Below, in pieces: positions 1 through 8,628 of a stretch of DNA of 64,000 nucleotides. The notes below the pieces were generated by a model, which was not told the origin of the DNA, ran no database searches, and saw nothing but the letters and a program-made list of their open reading frames with translations. Origin of the DNA: Saccharospirillum sp. (GTDB taxonomy: Bacteria; Pseudomonadota; Gammaproteobacteria; Pseudomonadales; Natronospirillaceae); the NCBI GenBank assembly GCA_018402545.1, contig JAGYIL010000003.1:248001-312000 (forward strand), read 5' to 3'. Both the position numbers and the translations under genes were made by a program. Positions within the stretch are counted from its first letter, which is position 1; each line of letters starts with the position of its first letter.

Positions 1-432
1 ATGGGTGGTGAGCACGACAATGCGTTGGGTCTTCTGTGCCAGCTCCATGGCGCCGCCAATACCGGGTGAAAACTTGCCCGGAATTTTCCAGTTGGCGAGG
101 TTGCCGTGCGCATCGACTTCGAAGGCACCAATCATGGTCAGATCCAGCCGGGCACGGCGGATCATCGCAAAAGAAACAGCGCTGTCGAACAGGCTGGCGC
201 CTTCGCGCAGGGAAACGTATGCACCGGCCGCATCAATAAGAAAGGGATCCATCTGCTCCGGAGCCGCCTGTTTCCAGGCACCGAGAATGCCGTTCTCAGA
301 ATGAATTTGAACATCAAAGTCATCCGGCAGGTAATGCATGACCTGCGTCGGCAAACCAATGCCGAGATTAACGATACTGCCAGGTGTGATTTCCATCACT
401 GCCCGGCTTAAAATGCGTTCAACGACGGACAT
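1..432 (-). CDS. CoA-transferase subunit B (partial, runs off the window)
   Basis: Reverse-strand frame opening with ATG at 432 and still open at base 1, so only the first 144 codons are present. The translation begins MSVVERILSRAVMEITPGS and has the family I CoA-transferase beta features: NLGIGLPTQV near residue 22 and the SENGILG motif near residue 47, whose Glu is the catalytic residue that carries the CoA thioester in this family. Its start lies inside the end of subunit A (14-nt overlap), the usual translational coupling of the two halves. Together they would move CoA between an acyl-CoA and a free acid in the cytoplasm. The substrate cannot be read from the sequence. Confidence 0.9.
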   Translation of the reverse strand, partial: MSVVERILSRAVMEITPGSIVNLGIGLPTQVMHYLPDDFDVQIHSENGILGAWKQAAPEQMDPFLIDAAGAYVSLREGASLFDSAVSFAMIRRARLDLTMIGAFEVDAHGNLANWKIPGKFSPGIGGAMELAQKTQRIVVLTTH

Positions 433-1114
433 GATGTTCCAGAATCCCATAGTCTGAGGTGAGTGACGCCAGCGGTACCACGCTGTCGACAAAAGCGCCC
501 GGTGTATGCACCTGTTCCGGTATGAAACAGCCCGGCGCACCCAGATCCGGCGTCTCGACGATGACGTGGTTTGCGGCCATGGCCATCAGCGGGCTGAAGT
601 TAATGGCCGAGCCCTGGTATACCAGGTTGCCCAGCCAGTCGGCGTGCGCGGCATGAAGCAAAGCAAAATCGGCCGACAGCGCCATTTCCACTTTGTAGGT
701 TTTGCCCTGCCAGTCGAGCAGGTCTTCAGGCCGGGTAATCTCGGAGTCGATGCCGATGTCGGTCAAAAAACCAAAGCTTCCGGCACCGGCGGTACGGATT
801 TTTTCGGCCAGCATGCCCTGGGGATGAAACTGCACCTCAACGTCACCCCGGTTCATACGGTCGATCACGCCTTTGTTCAAACCAATGTGCGTGGTGATCA
901 GTTTTTTTACCTGGCCATTTTCGATCAACCGGCTCACGCCATGCCCGGCCTCATTGGCATCGTTCTTGATTAACGTGAGGTCTGTTTGCCCTTGCCGCAC
1001 CAGTTCGCTGATCAGGCTGAAGGGCGTACCCGGGTTGCCAAACCCACCCACCATAATCACAGCCCCCGAAGGGATAGCCGCAATGGCGTTTTCCAGAGTG
1101 CGGTTCTTTTTCAT
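419..1114 (-). CDS. CoA-transferase subunit A (3-oxoacid CoA-transferase family)
   Basis: 231-residue alpha subunit of a family I CoA-transferase, a typical length. The glycine-rich stretch IMVGGFGNPGTP near residue 20 and the internal EVQFHPQGMLAEKIRTAGAG are hallmarks of the AtoD/ScoA/PcaI group. The enzyme would be a heteromer with the overlapping subunit B and work in the cytoplasm on short acyl or 3-oxoacyl CoAs. The ATG sits two bases after the aminotransferase stop, so the three genes form a tight leftward operon. The context suggests activation of the oxo-acid left after transamination. Acetoacetate, 3-oxoadipate or another acid are all possible. Confidence 0.88.
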   Translation of the reverse strand: MKKNRTLENAIAAIPSGAVIMVGGFGNPGTPFSLISELVRQGQTDLTLIKNDANEAGHGVSRLIENGQVKKLITTHIGLNKGVIDRMNRGDVEVQFHPQGMLAEKIRTAGAGSFGFLTDIGIDSEITRPEDLLDWQGKTYKVEMALSADFALLHAAHADWLGNLVYQGSAINFSPLMAMAANHVIVETPDLGAPGCFIPEQVHTPGAFVDSVVPLASLTSDYGILEHHVRR

Positions 1115-1116
1115 AA

Positions 1117-2451
1117 TCAGGCCGCCTGCTCGCGGACCAGCTGTTCAAAGTCAGCCAGGCTCTGGTCGAACAACGCTATGATGTCGTCGATGTCCGATGC
1201 GGTTACCGTTAACGGCGGGGTTATTAATACATGGTCTCCTTCAAGGCCATTGAGGCAGCGTCGCGGATAAACCAGCAAGCCGCGTGCTTTTGCCACCGCC
1301 GTGAGTTTGTCAAAGGCATTGAACGCAGCCGGGAAAGGGTGTTGGGTAGCTTTATCCTGCACCAGTTCAACACCCTGCAATAAGCCAATGCCGCGCACAT
1401 TGCCAATGCAGGGGTATTTGCTGGCCAGTTGTTCGAGTTGCTGTCGCAAGTAAACACCCTGTTCAGCGGCATTGCTGACCAGGTTTTCGGACTTCATCAC
1501 CTCAATCACCGCCTGGCCGGTGGCACAGGCCAGCGGGTTTCCGGCATAGGTATGGCCGTGCATAAAGCCACCACTTTGGCCGACCGAGTCGACCAGCTCC
1601 TGACGGGCCATCATTGCGGCGATGGGGTAATAGCCAGACCCGAGCCCTTTGGCCAATGCCAGAATATCCGGCGTCACGCCGTAATGCTGGTAGGCGAACC
1701 AGGCACCGGTGCGGCCCATACCACTGAGCACTTCATCCATGATCAACAGACAACCATACCGGTCGCACAGAGTGCGCAACCCTTCCATATACGACCGGGT
1801 CAGCATGCGACCGCCTGTGCTCGCGCCGCCCACCGGCTCTACAGCAATGGCAGCAATGGTGTCCGGCCCGGCGGCGAGCATGGCGCTTTCCGTTTGTGCA
1901 AGCACCGCTGCAATGTGTTCTTCCACACTGGCTTCCCGGTAACGATAGAGGTCTGGCGAGGGCACCTTGACCGAGCCAATGGTGATAGAACGATATGGCG
2001 CTTCCAGAGGTTCGTACCCGGTAAGCCCCAATGCGCCCATGGTGCTGCCGTGATACGAGGGGCGTAGCGATACGAACTTGCTGCGCTCGGGTTGACCCTC
2101 GGCCACGAAATACTGAATCGCGAGTTTGATCGCGCTCTCAACCGCCTCTGAACCGCTGCCGACAAAAAAGACCTTCTGCAGATCGCCGTCCGTCAGTTCC
2201 ACCATAGAGCTGGCGAGATCGAGCGCGACCTGGCTTTCAAATTGGGTACGGTAACTGAAGGCGATCTTGTCGAGCTGAGCGACCATGGCGCGTTTTACGG
2301 TGGGGTGATTGTGACCAATGTTGCAGGTGATGGCGCCGGAGCAGCCATCGATGTAACGACGCCCCGTGGTATCCCAGATATAAATGCCGTCGGCGTGGCT
2401 GACCAGCGGCATGTCGTTGCTGGTCAGATAAAACAAAGCGTTGCTGGACAT
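1117..2451 (-). CDS. Class III PLP-dependent aminotransferase
   Basis: 444-residue class III (omega) aminotransferase. Motifs in order are GCSGAITCNIGHNHP near residue 37, the PLP-phosphate region FFVGSGSEAVESAIK, the cofactor motif LLIMDEVLSGMGRTG, and the Schiff-base lysine in ILALAKGLGSGYYP. The family takes amino groups from omega-amino acids, beta-alanine, GABA, diamines or amines onto pyruvate or 2-oxoglutarate. The ATG at 2451 was chosen because it follows AAGGA at a workable distance; a TTG further upstream is less likely. It is first in the operon with the CoA-transferase pair and divergent from a LysR gene, so it probably starts a catabolic route. The exact amine is unknown. Confidence 0.88.
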   Translation of the reverse strand: MSSNALFYLTSNDMPLVSHADGIYIWDTTGRRYIDGCSGAITCNIGHNHPTVKRAMVAQLDKIAFSYRTQFESQVALDLASSMVELTDGDLQKVFFVGSGSEAVESAIKLAIQYFVAEGQPERSKFVSLRPSYHGSTMGALGLTGYEPLEAPYRSITIGSVKVPSPDLYRYREASVEEHIAAVLAQTESAMLAAGPDTIAAIAVEPVGGASTGGRMLTRSYMEGLRTLCDRYGCLLIMDEVLSGMGRTGAWFAYQHYGVTPDILALAKGLGSGYYPIAAMMARQELVDSVGQSGGFMHGHTYAGNPLACATGQAVIEVMKSENLVSNAAEQGVYLRQQLEQLASKYPCIGNVRGIGLLQGVELVQDKATQHPFPAAFNAFDKLTAVAKARGLLVYPRRCLNGLEGDHVLITPPLTVTASDIDDIIALFDQSLADFEQLVREQAA

Positions 2452-2534
2452 TGAGTCGATGTTCCTTCTGCACAAAGCGGTGTTTTTTTGAACGATTCCG
2501 CATTATAGGAACAGCTAAAAATTTATTTCAACGC

Positions 2535-2552
2535 ATAATGTTTTTTCATTAT
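2535..2552. promoter_or_regulatory. Candidate LysR-type operator between divergent genes
   Basis: A perfect inverted repeat, ATAATG-N6-CATTAT, lies in the AT-rich 155-bp gap between the aminotransferase operon and the divergent LysR gene. It contains the T-N11-A arrangement (T at 2536, A at 2548) typical of LysR-family binding boxes. Position and symmetry fit a regulator that represses itself and activates the operon in response to an inducer; this role is inferred. Confidence 0.5.
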
Positions 2553-2606
2553 TTGATGACTTATACTCATATTTTAGCCCCTGAAAAGCCCGTAAGGTCC
2601 GCTGCC

Positions 2607-3533
2607 ATGAGTGACATCAACCTTAACTCTTTGAAATCGCTGCTCATTTTCAAGACGCTGTATGAAACCGGCACCGCTACACGCACGGCAAAAGATCTGG
2701 GCATTACCCAGTCGGGCGTCAGCCGGTCCCTGGCACAGCTGGAAGAAAATATTGGCATTGCCTTGTTCATGCGGCACAAAAAGCGGCTCATTGCCCTGCC
2801 CGAAGCCGATGAACTGTACGGTGAAATACTGGGGCTATTGAGCAACCTGGAAAACATGAAGCACAGCATTGTGGCATTGCGTGAGTTTGGCGCCTCGCGC
2901 ATCCGCATTGCCTGCGCACCGGCTCTGGGTTTTGCCTATGTGCCCAAAACCATCGCCCGGATTCTCAGCGACAACCCCAAATACAGCGTTTATCTGGATA
3001 TCATGCCAAGCCCTGAAGTCGTGCGTGCGGTAGAAGCTGGGTACTTCGATGTTGGCTTCGTTACCCTGCCGGTGACCAGCCAGGCGCTGATTGTCGACGA
3101 GTTGATTTCAACCGAAGCCGTCTGCCTGATGCCCAGAAACCATAGCCTGGCCAAAGCCAAAGTGATCACCACTGAAGACCTGAAAGGACAACATCTGGTC
3201 ATCCCGAACCAACCTAATCTAGCAGCTGACCAACTGCTTTTGCATTTATCGGAAAACAACATTCGCATCGCAGGTAAAACCGAAGCCAACATCGCCTCCA
3301 TTTGCTCGCTGGTCGCCAATGGCGTCGGCATCACCCTCATAAACCCCATTACCGCCTACGATCACCAGGCAACGCGTGATGACCTACTTATCAAACCCTT
3401 CAAGCCTGCGTTTCATTATCGTTTTGGGATGGTCTATAAACAGAACTGGGCGAATAACCGATTAATCAGTTTGCTAAAAGAAATGTTGCCAGAGTTACCG
3501 GAGCACCTGATGGCCGAGCAACTGAAAGACTGA
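2607..3533 (+). CDS. LysR-family transcriptional regulator
   Basis: 308-residue LTTR. The N-terminal winged helix-turn-helix runs over about residues 5-65 (TATRTAKDLGITQSGVSRSL is the recognition region), followed by a periplasmic-binding-like effector domain from about residue 90 (IRIACAPALGFAYVPKTIA onward). The frame extends upstream, but the ATG at 2607 gives the normal start MSDINLNSLKSLLIFKTL and family length. It is divergent from the aminotransferase/CoA-transferase operon with a palindromic LTTR-like box between them, so it most likely controls that operon using an amino acid or acyl compound as coinducer. The ligand is not predictable. Confidence 0.92.
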   Translation: MSDINLNSLKSLLIFKTLYETGTATRTAKDLGITQSGVSRSLAQLEENIGIALFMRHKKRLIALPEADELYGEILGLLSNLENMKHSIVALREFGASRIRIACAPALGFAYVPKTIARILSDNPKYSVYLDIMPSPEVVRAVEAGYFDVGFVTLPVTSQALIVDELISTEAVCLMPRNHSLAKAKVITTEDLKGQHLVIPNQPNLAADQLLLHLSENNIRIAGKTEANIASICSLVANGVGITLINPITAYDHQATRDDLLIKPFKPAFHYRFGMVYKQNWANNRLISLLKEMLPELPEHLMAEQLKD

Positions 3534-3578
3534 CCAGAATCAGCTCAGGGCGACCGGTTATGACAATTGGTTAAAGCG

Positions 3579-3911
3579 TTACTCGGATACCCACCACCGA
3601 TCATCGCTGAACACTAGATCGACTCTAGCCTTATCACTCCAGTTCGGGATCGTAAAATGCCCCCGGTTACCACTGACCTCAACCACGACCTCTACCTTTT
3701 TTGGTATGGAAGGCATTCTGGATAGTTCCTCTTCTAAACTCTGCAACTCACTTCTGTCTTCCGGAAGTACATGCTGAAAAGCCTTTTCAAACTCGCTCTT
3801 CTGAACGTAACCCATAAAAGCCCTAGCAACATTGTCAGGGTTAGTTGTATCTGCCGAACAAACCAAAACCAATAACAGAGGAGCCATCCCAACTATCTGT
3901 CTACATTTCAC
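3579..3911 (-). CDS. Small secreted protein of unknown function
   Basis: 110 residues. The N-terminus MKCRQIVGMAPLLLVLVCSAD looks like a secretion signal. The cysteine is preceded by VLV rather than a small residue, so it is not a good lipobox, and cleavage near SAD is more likely. The mature part (DNVARAFMGYVQKSEFEKAF, then a beta-rich stretch ending VDLVFSDDRWWVSE) recalls the small NTF2-like/DUF4878 envelope proteins, a weak resemblance only. It stands alone, convergent with the LysR gene. The 235 bases on its other side, up to the repeat array, show nothing recognisable. Confidence 0.6.
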   Translation of the reverse strand: MKCRQIVGMAPLLLVLVCSADTTNPDNVARAFMGYVQKSEFEKAFQHVLPEDRSELQSLEEELSRMPSIPKKVEVVVEVSGNRGHFTIPNWSDKARVDLVFSDDRWWVSE

Positions 3912-4146
3912 TGCATTTTCCTTTTGATTAATTTAGTCAGTATTCTAATAAAACCAATCTGAATACTCACATGCACCTTGTTTAATGGTCAATGGCTTAT
4001 GCGCCATGAGTAACACTACTGTTTGATTCCAACTGGTGCTTGCAGCCTGACGATGACTCTCAATAAACTGCCCGTTTCAATGGTGTTTGTCAGATCACAC
4101 CGACTCGAAGACCTACCCTTCTCTGTCGATGTAGACCTATGGGCAT

Positions 4147-4185
4147 AAAAAAGCCCCGATCATCTTTCAATGATCGGGGCTTTTT
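4147..4185. terminator. Bidirectional intrinsic terminator ending the tRNA-Leu repeat array
   Basis: Perfect stem GCCCCGATCA / TGATCGGGGC around an 8-nt loop, flanked by A-runs and T-runs so that it can act on either strand. It is the last of three related terminators read from the leftward tRNA-Leu gene and the only one without G-U pairs. Confidence 0.8.
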
Positions 4186-4287
4186 CATGTTTGGTAACAG
4201 TGGTCCGACACATCGGGGCTAGACCGACCGGGCCAGCGAACTGGACGGCACGTGCCGGTTCGAGTCCGGCTGTTGAACCGGAGGCAC

Positions 4288-4320
4288 AAAAAAGCCCCAA
4301 CCATTCTTAATGATCAGGGC
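4288..4320 (-). terminator. Second tRNA-Leu terminator (inside repeat copy A)
   Basis: In the leftward transcript GCCCTGATCATT pairs with AATGGTTGGGGC through G-U wobbles, followed by six U. The wobble pairs do not form on the opposite strand, so this terminator is directional and belongs to leftward tRNA-Leu transcription. Confidence 0.7.
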
Positions 4321-4413
4321 TTTTTTAATATTTGGTACCAGAGGCTGGACCGACCGGGCCAGCGCACTGGACGGCAAGTGCCGGTTCGAGTCCGGCTACT
4401 GAACCGGAGGCAC

Positions 4414-4447
4414 AAAAAAGCCCCAACCACCTTTCGATGATCAGGGC
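4414..4447 (-). terminator. First tRNA-Leu terminator (inside repeat copy B)
   Basis: In the leftward transcript GCCCTGATCATC-GAAA-GGTGGTTGGGGC forms a 12-bp stem with G-U pairs and a GNRA-type loop, followed by six U. It starts about 12 nt after the tRNA CCA end, which is where a tRNA terminator is expected. Confidence 0.8.
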
Positions 4448-4458
4448 ATTTCAGAATT

Positions 4459-4545
4459 TGGTACCAGAGGCCGGACTCGAACCGGCACAGTGTTGCCACC
4501 GGGGGATTTTGAATCCCCTGCGTCTACCAATTTCGCCACTCTGGC
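4459..4545 (-). tRNA. tRNA-Leu(CAA)
   Basis: 87-nt leucine tRNA on the reverse strand, beginning GCCAGAGTGGCGAAATTGG. The anticodon stem GGGGA/TCCCC encloses the loop TTCAAAA, giving anticodon CAA, which reads UUG. A long variable arm follows, typical of class II tRNA, then the T-arm GCCGGTTCGAGTCCGGC and acceptor strand CTCTGGT with A73 and an encoded CCA. Base pair 1-72 would be G-U, slightly unusual. Length and sequence resemble E. coli tRNA-Leu(CAA) closely. It has its own sigma-70-type promoter and a terminator array. Confidence 0.95.
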
Positions 4546-4557
4546 TGAGTGGGAGGC

Positions 4558-4585
4558 ATTCTAGCGAAAATTCCTTTCGCGTCAA
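4558..4585 (-). promoter_or_regulatory. Sigma-70 promoter of tRNA-Leu
   Basis: Reverse strand TTGACG (-35, 4580-4585), 16-bp spacer, TAGAAT (-10, 4558-4563), then a GC-rich discriminator GCCTCCC ahead of the tRNA 5' end. GC-rich discriminators are typical of stringently controlled stable RNA promoters. Confidence 0.75.
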
Positions 4586-4644
4586 TGGTTTGAAGCGATG
4601 TTTCTGCGCTATTCGCCCGTCGCTGCCGCTTTCCGGGCTAGTAT

Positions 4645-5682
4645 TCAGGCCGGCCGCAGGCGCCAGTTAATGGTTTCACCCGCGTAGAACGGCACAATGG
4701 CTTCACCGTGGCCCAGGGTAATGCGTTCCGGCACCGTCCAGCTTTCACGAACCAGGCGCACCGTGCCTTCGTTGCGTGGCAGGCCGTAGAAATCGGGCCC
4801 ATGTTCGCTGGCGAAGCCTTCCAGTCGTTCCAGTACGCCCATCTCTTCAAACACCTGGGCATAGAGTTCCAGGGCCGACCAGGCGCTGTAGCAGCCGGCG
4901 CAGCCACAGGCAGACTCTTTCCTGTGCTGTTCGTGAGGGGCGGAATCGGTTCCCAGAAAAAACTTGGGCGAACCGCTGGCAACGGCGGCGCGCAGCGCTT
5001 CCTGGTGACTGCGACGCTTCAGTACCGGCAGGCAATAGTTGTGGGGCCGTATGCCGCCAACCAGCAGATCGTTGCGGTTCAGCAACAGGTGCTGGGGGGT
5101 GACGGTGGCGGCCAGGGTGTCCGGGCCCTGGCTGACAAAATCAGCCGCATCGGCGGTGGTGATGTGTTCGAACACCACTTTCAATGAAGGGTGGCGCTCT
5201 ACAATGCCTGCCAGGTGCTGGTCGATAAAGGCTTTCTCCCGGTCGAAGATGTCGATATCCGGGTGGGTCACTTCGCCGTGCACCAGTAGCAACAGGCCCT
5301 GCTCTGCCAGCGCTTCAAACACTGGGTCGAGGCGGCTGAGCGCGCTAACCGCGGCACTGGAATTGGTGGTGGCACCGGCCGGGTACAGTTTTGCCGCAAC
5401 CACGCCCGCGGCCTTGGCGGCCCGAATGTCGTCAGCACTGGTGGTATCGGTCAGATACAACGTCATCAGCGGTTCAAAGCGGTTACCGGCGGGCCGTGCG
5501 GCCAGAATGCGTTCCCGATAGGCTAGCGCCTGCTCTGCCGTGGTGACCGGCGGGGTAAGGTTCGGCATGACAATGGCCCGCTGAAAACACCGGGCGGTGG
5601 CCGGAACGGTTTCAATCAGCATGTCGCCGTCGCGAAAATGCAGGTGCCAGTCGTCGGGCGTGCGCAGTAATAAGTCGTTCAT
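4645..5682 (-). CDS. pyrC: Dihydroorotase, class II
   Basis: 345-residue class II dihydroorotase (E. coli type, about 348), which interconverts carbamoyl-aspartate and dihydroorotate in pyrimidine synthesis. Visible are the zinc-binding HLH (H13, H15) in TPDDWHLHFRDG, the likely carboxylated lysine K98 in AAKLYPAGATTNS, the histidine in VVFEHITTADA, and FLGTDSAPH with the catalytic aspartate. ATG at 5682 gives the normal family start; an in-frame start 11 codons earlier would add an atypical leader. It is monocistronic, divergent from queA and next to the tRNA-Leu promoter. Confidence 0.96.
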   Translation of the reverse strand: MNDLLLRTPDDWHLHFRDGDMLIETVPATARCFQRAIVMPNLTPPVTTAEQALAYRERILAARPAGNRFEPLMTLYLTDTTSADDIRAAKAAGVVAAKLYPAGATTNSSAAVSALSRLDPVFEALAEQGLLLLVHGEVTHPDIDIFDREKAFIDQHLAGIVERHPSLKVVFEHITTADAADFVSQGPDTLAATVTPQHLLLNRNDLLVGGIRPHNYCLPVLKRRSHQEALRAAVASGSPKFFLGTDSAPHEQHRKESACGCAGCYSAWSALELYAQVFEEMGVLERLEGFASEHGPDFYGLPRNEGTVRLVRESWTVPERITLGHGEAIVPFYAGETINWRLRPA

Positions 5683-5826
5683 GCTGAATCCTGAGCCTGG
5701 AAATATGGAGGCCATAGTCTAACAGGCTAACATCCCGTCTTACACAACCGACGCCGACCATAGAGCCTGACCGACCTTTCAGCTAGAATAGCCGCCCTTT
5801 TATCAACAGGTGCCCTGCATCCGGCC

Positions 5827-8021
<2,195 letters not shown>

Positions 8022-8177
8022 ACGACCCGGTGCGTTTGATGGGAATGGCACTGCACAGGCCTTGTGGCCGTCTCAGGTGCCCCCATAACGTCACTCAGAA
8101 CTGAATCTGGCTATCCGAAGACGTCACTGGTCATTCGAATACCGTTACAACACTTATAAACCATTTGGAGTATAACC

Positions 8178-8528
8178 ATGAAAAAACTGTCCGCCGCTCT
8201 GCTGGCCATGACCCCGGCACTTTCACTGGCGGCCCCGGCGGCTGGTCAGCCCAGCCCCTGGCAATTGCCGATCATGCTCGGCATCTTCTTCCTGATTTTC
8301 TGGCTGATGGTATGGCGCCCGCAAAGCAAGCGCGCCAAAGAGCACAAGAACCTGATCGCCTCACTGAGCAAGGGCGATGAAGTCGTAACGGCAGCCGGCA
8401 TTACCGGCAAGGTCACCAAGGTAACTGACGACTACATTACGGTCGAAGTCGCCAACAATGTTGAACTGACCTTCCAGAAAACGGCTATTTCAGCAACCCT
8501 GCCCAAGGGAACGCTGAAAGCGATCTGA
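8178..8528 (+). CDS. yajC: Preprotein translocase accessory subunit YajC
   Basis: 116 residues: a short N-terminal hydrophobic segment, the single membrane helix LPIMLGIFFLIFWLMVW (about residues 33-49) followed by the RPQSKRAKEH signature, then a small cytoplasmic domain (KGDEVVTAAGITGKVTKV). YajC joins the SecDF complex at the Sec translocon. GGAG lies shortly before the ATG. It stands ahead of secD and secF, as in E. coli, separated from secD by about 100 bases containing two hairpins. Confidence 0.94.
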   Translation: MKKLSAALLAMTPALSLAAPAAGQPSPWQLPIMLGIFFLIFWLMVWRPQSKRAKEHKNLIASLSKGDEVVTAAGITGKVTKVTDDYITVEVANNVELTFQKTAISATLPKGTLKAI

Positions 8529-8542
8529 TCGACCCATCGTCA

Positions 8543-8608
8543 GGTCTCGTCCCGGACGAGACCGACTTGTAGCCTCGGCTCAGGCACAAAGTCCTGTTGG
8601 CCGGGGCT
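8543..8608 (+). other. Two hairpins in the yajC-secD gap
   Basis: Hairpin 1 (8543-8563) pairs GGTCTCGTC with GACGAGACC. Hairpin 2 (8571-8608) pairs AGCCTCGGC with GCCGGGGCT around an inner CAGG/CCTG stem. Neither is followed by a T-run, so they are not standard terminators. They could protect or process the mRNA between yajC and secDF. Confidence 0.45.
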
Positions 8609-8628
8609 ACCCAGCTCAGGAAGGCCTC

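Larger units (their letters stand above)
4222..4473 (-). repeat. Two tandem 126-bp repeats carrying tRNA-Leu 3' ends and terminators
   Basis: Copies at 4222-4347 and 4348-4473 differ at only a few positions. Read leftward, each contains a terminator, an inverted 18-nt copy of the tRNA T-arm (plus strand 4253-4270 and 4379-4396, identical to the tRNA's own T-arm), and a near copy of the last ~19 nt of tRNA-Leu including GCCTCTGGTACCA. A degenerate further unit lies at about 4186-4221. The array directly follows the tRNA gene, so it is co-transcribed unless the first terminator stops all polymerase. E. coli tyrT has a comparable organisation (rtT repeats with tRNA-Tyr 3' ends). Confidence 0.85.

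Noticed and set aside
4222-4473. Possible CRISPR array or tRNA-site integrated element
   Set aside because: Units are tandem with no variable spacers, and no integrase, cas or att-flanked cargo is present.
4252-4670. Open frames on both strands across the tRNA-Leu repeat array
   Set aside because: They arise from the repeats and the tRNA itself; they have no RBS and no family resemblance.
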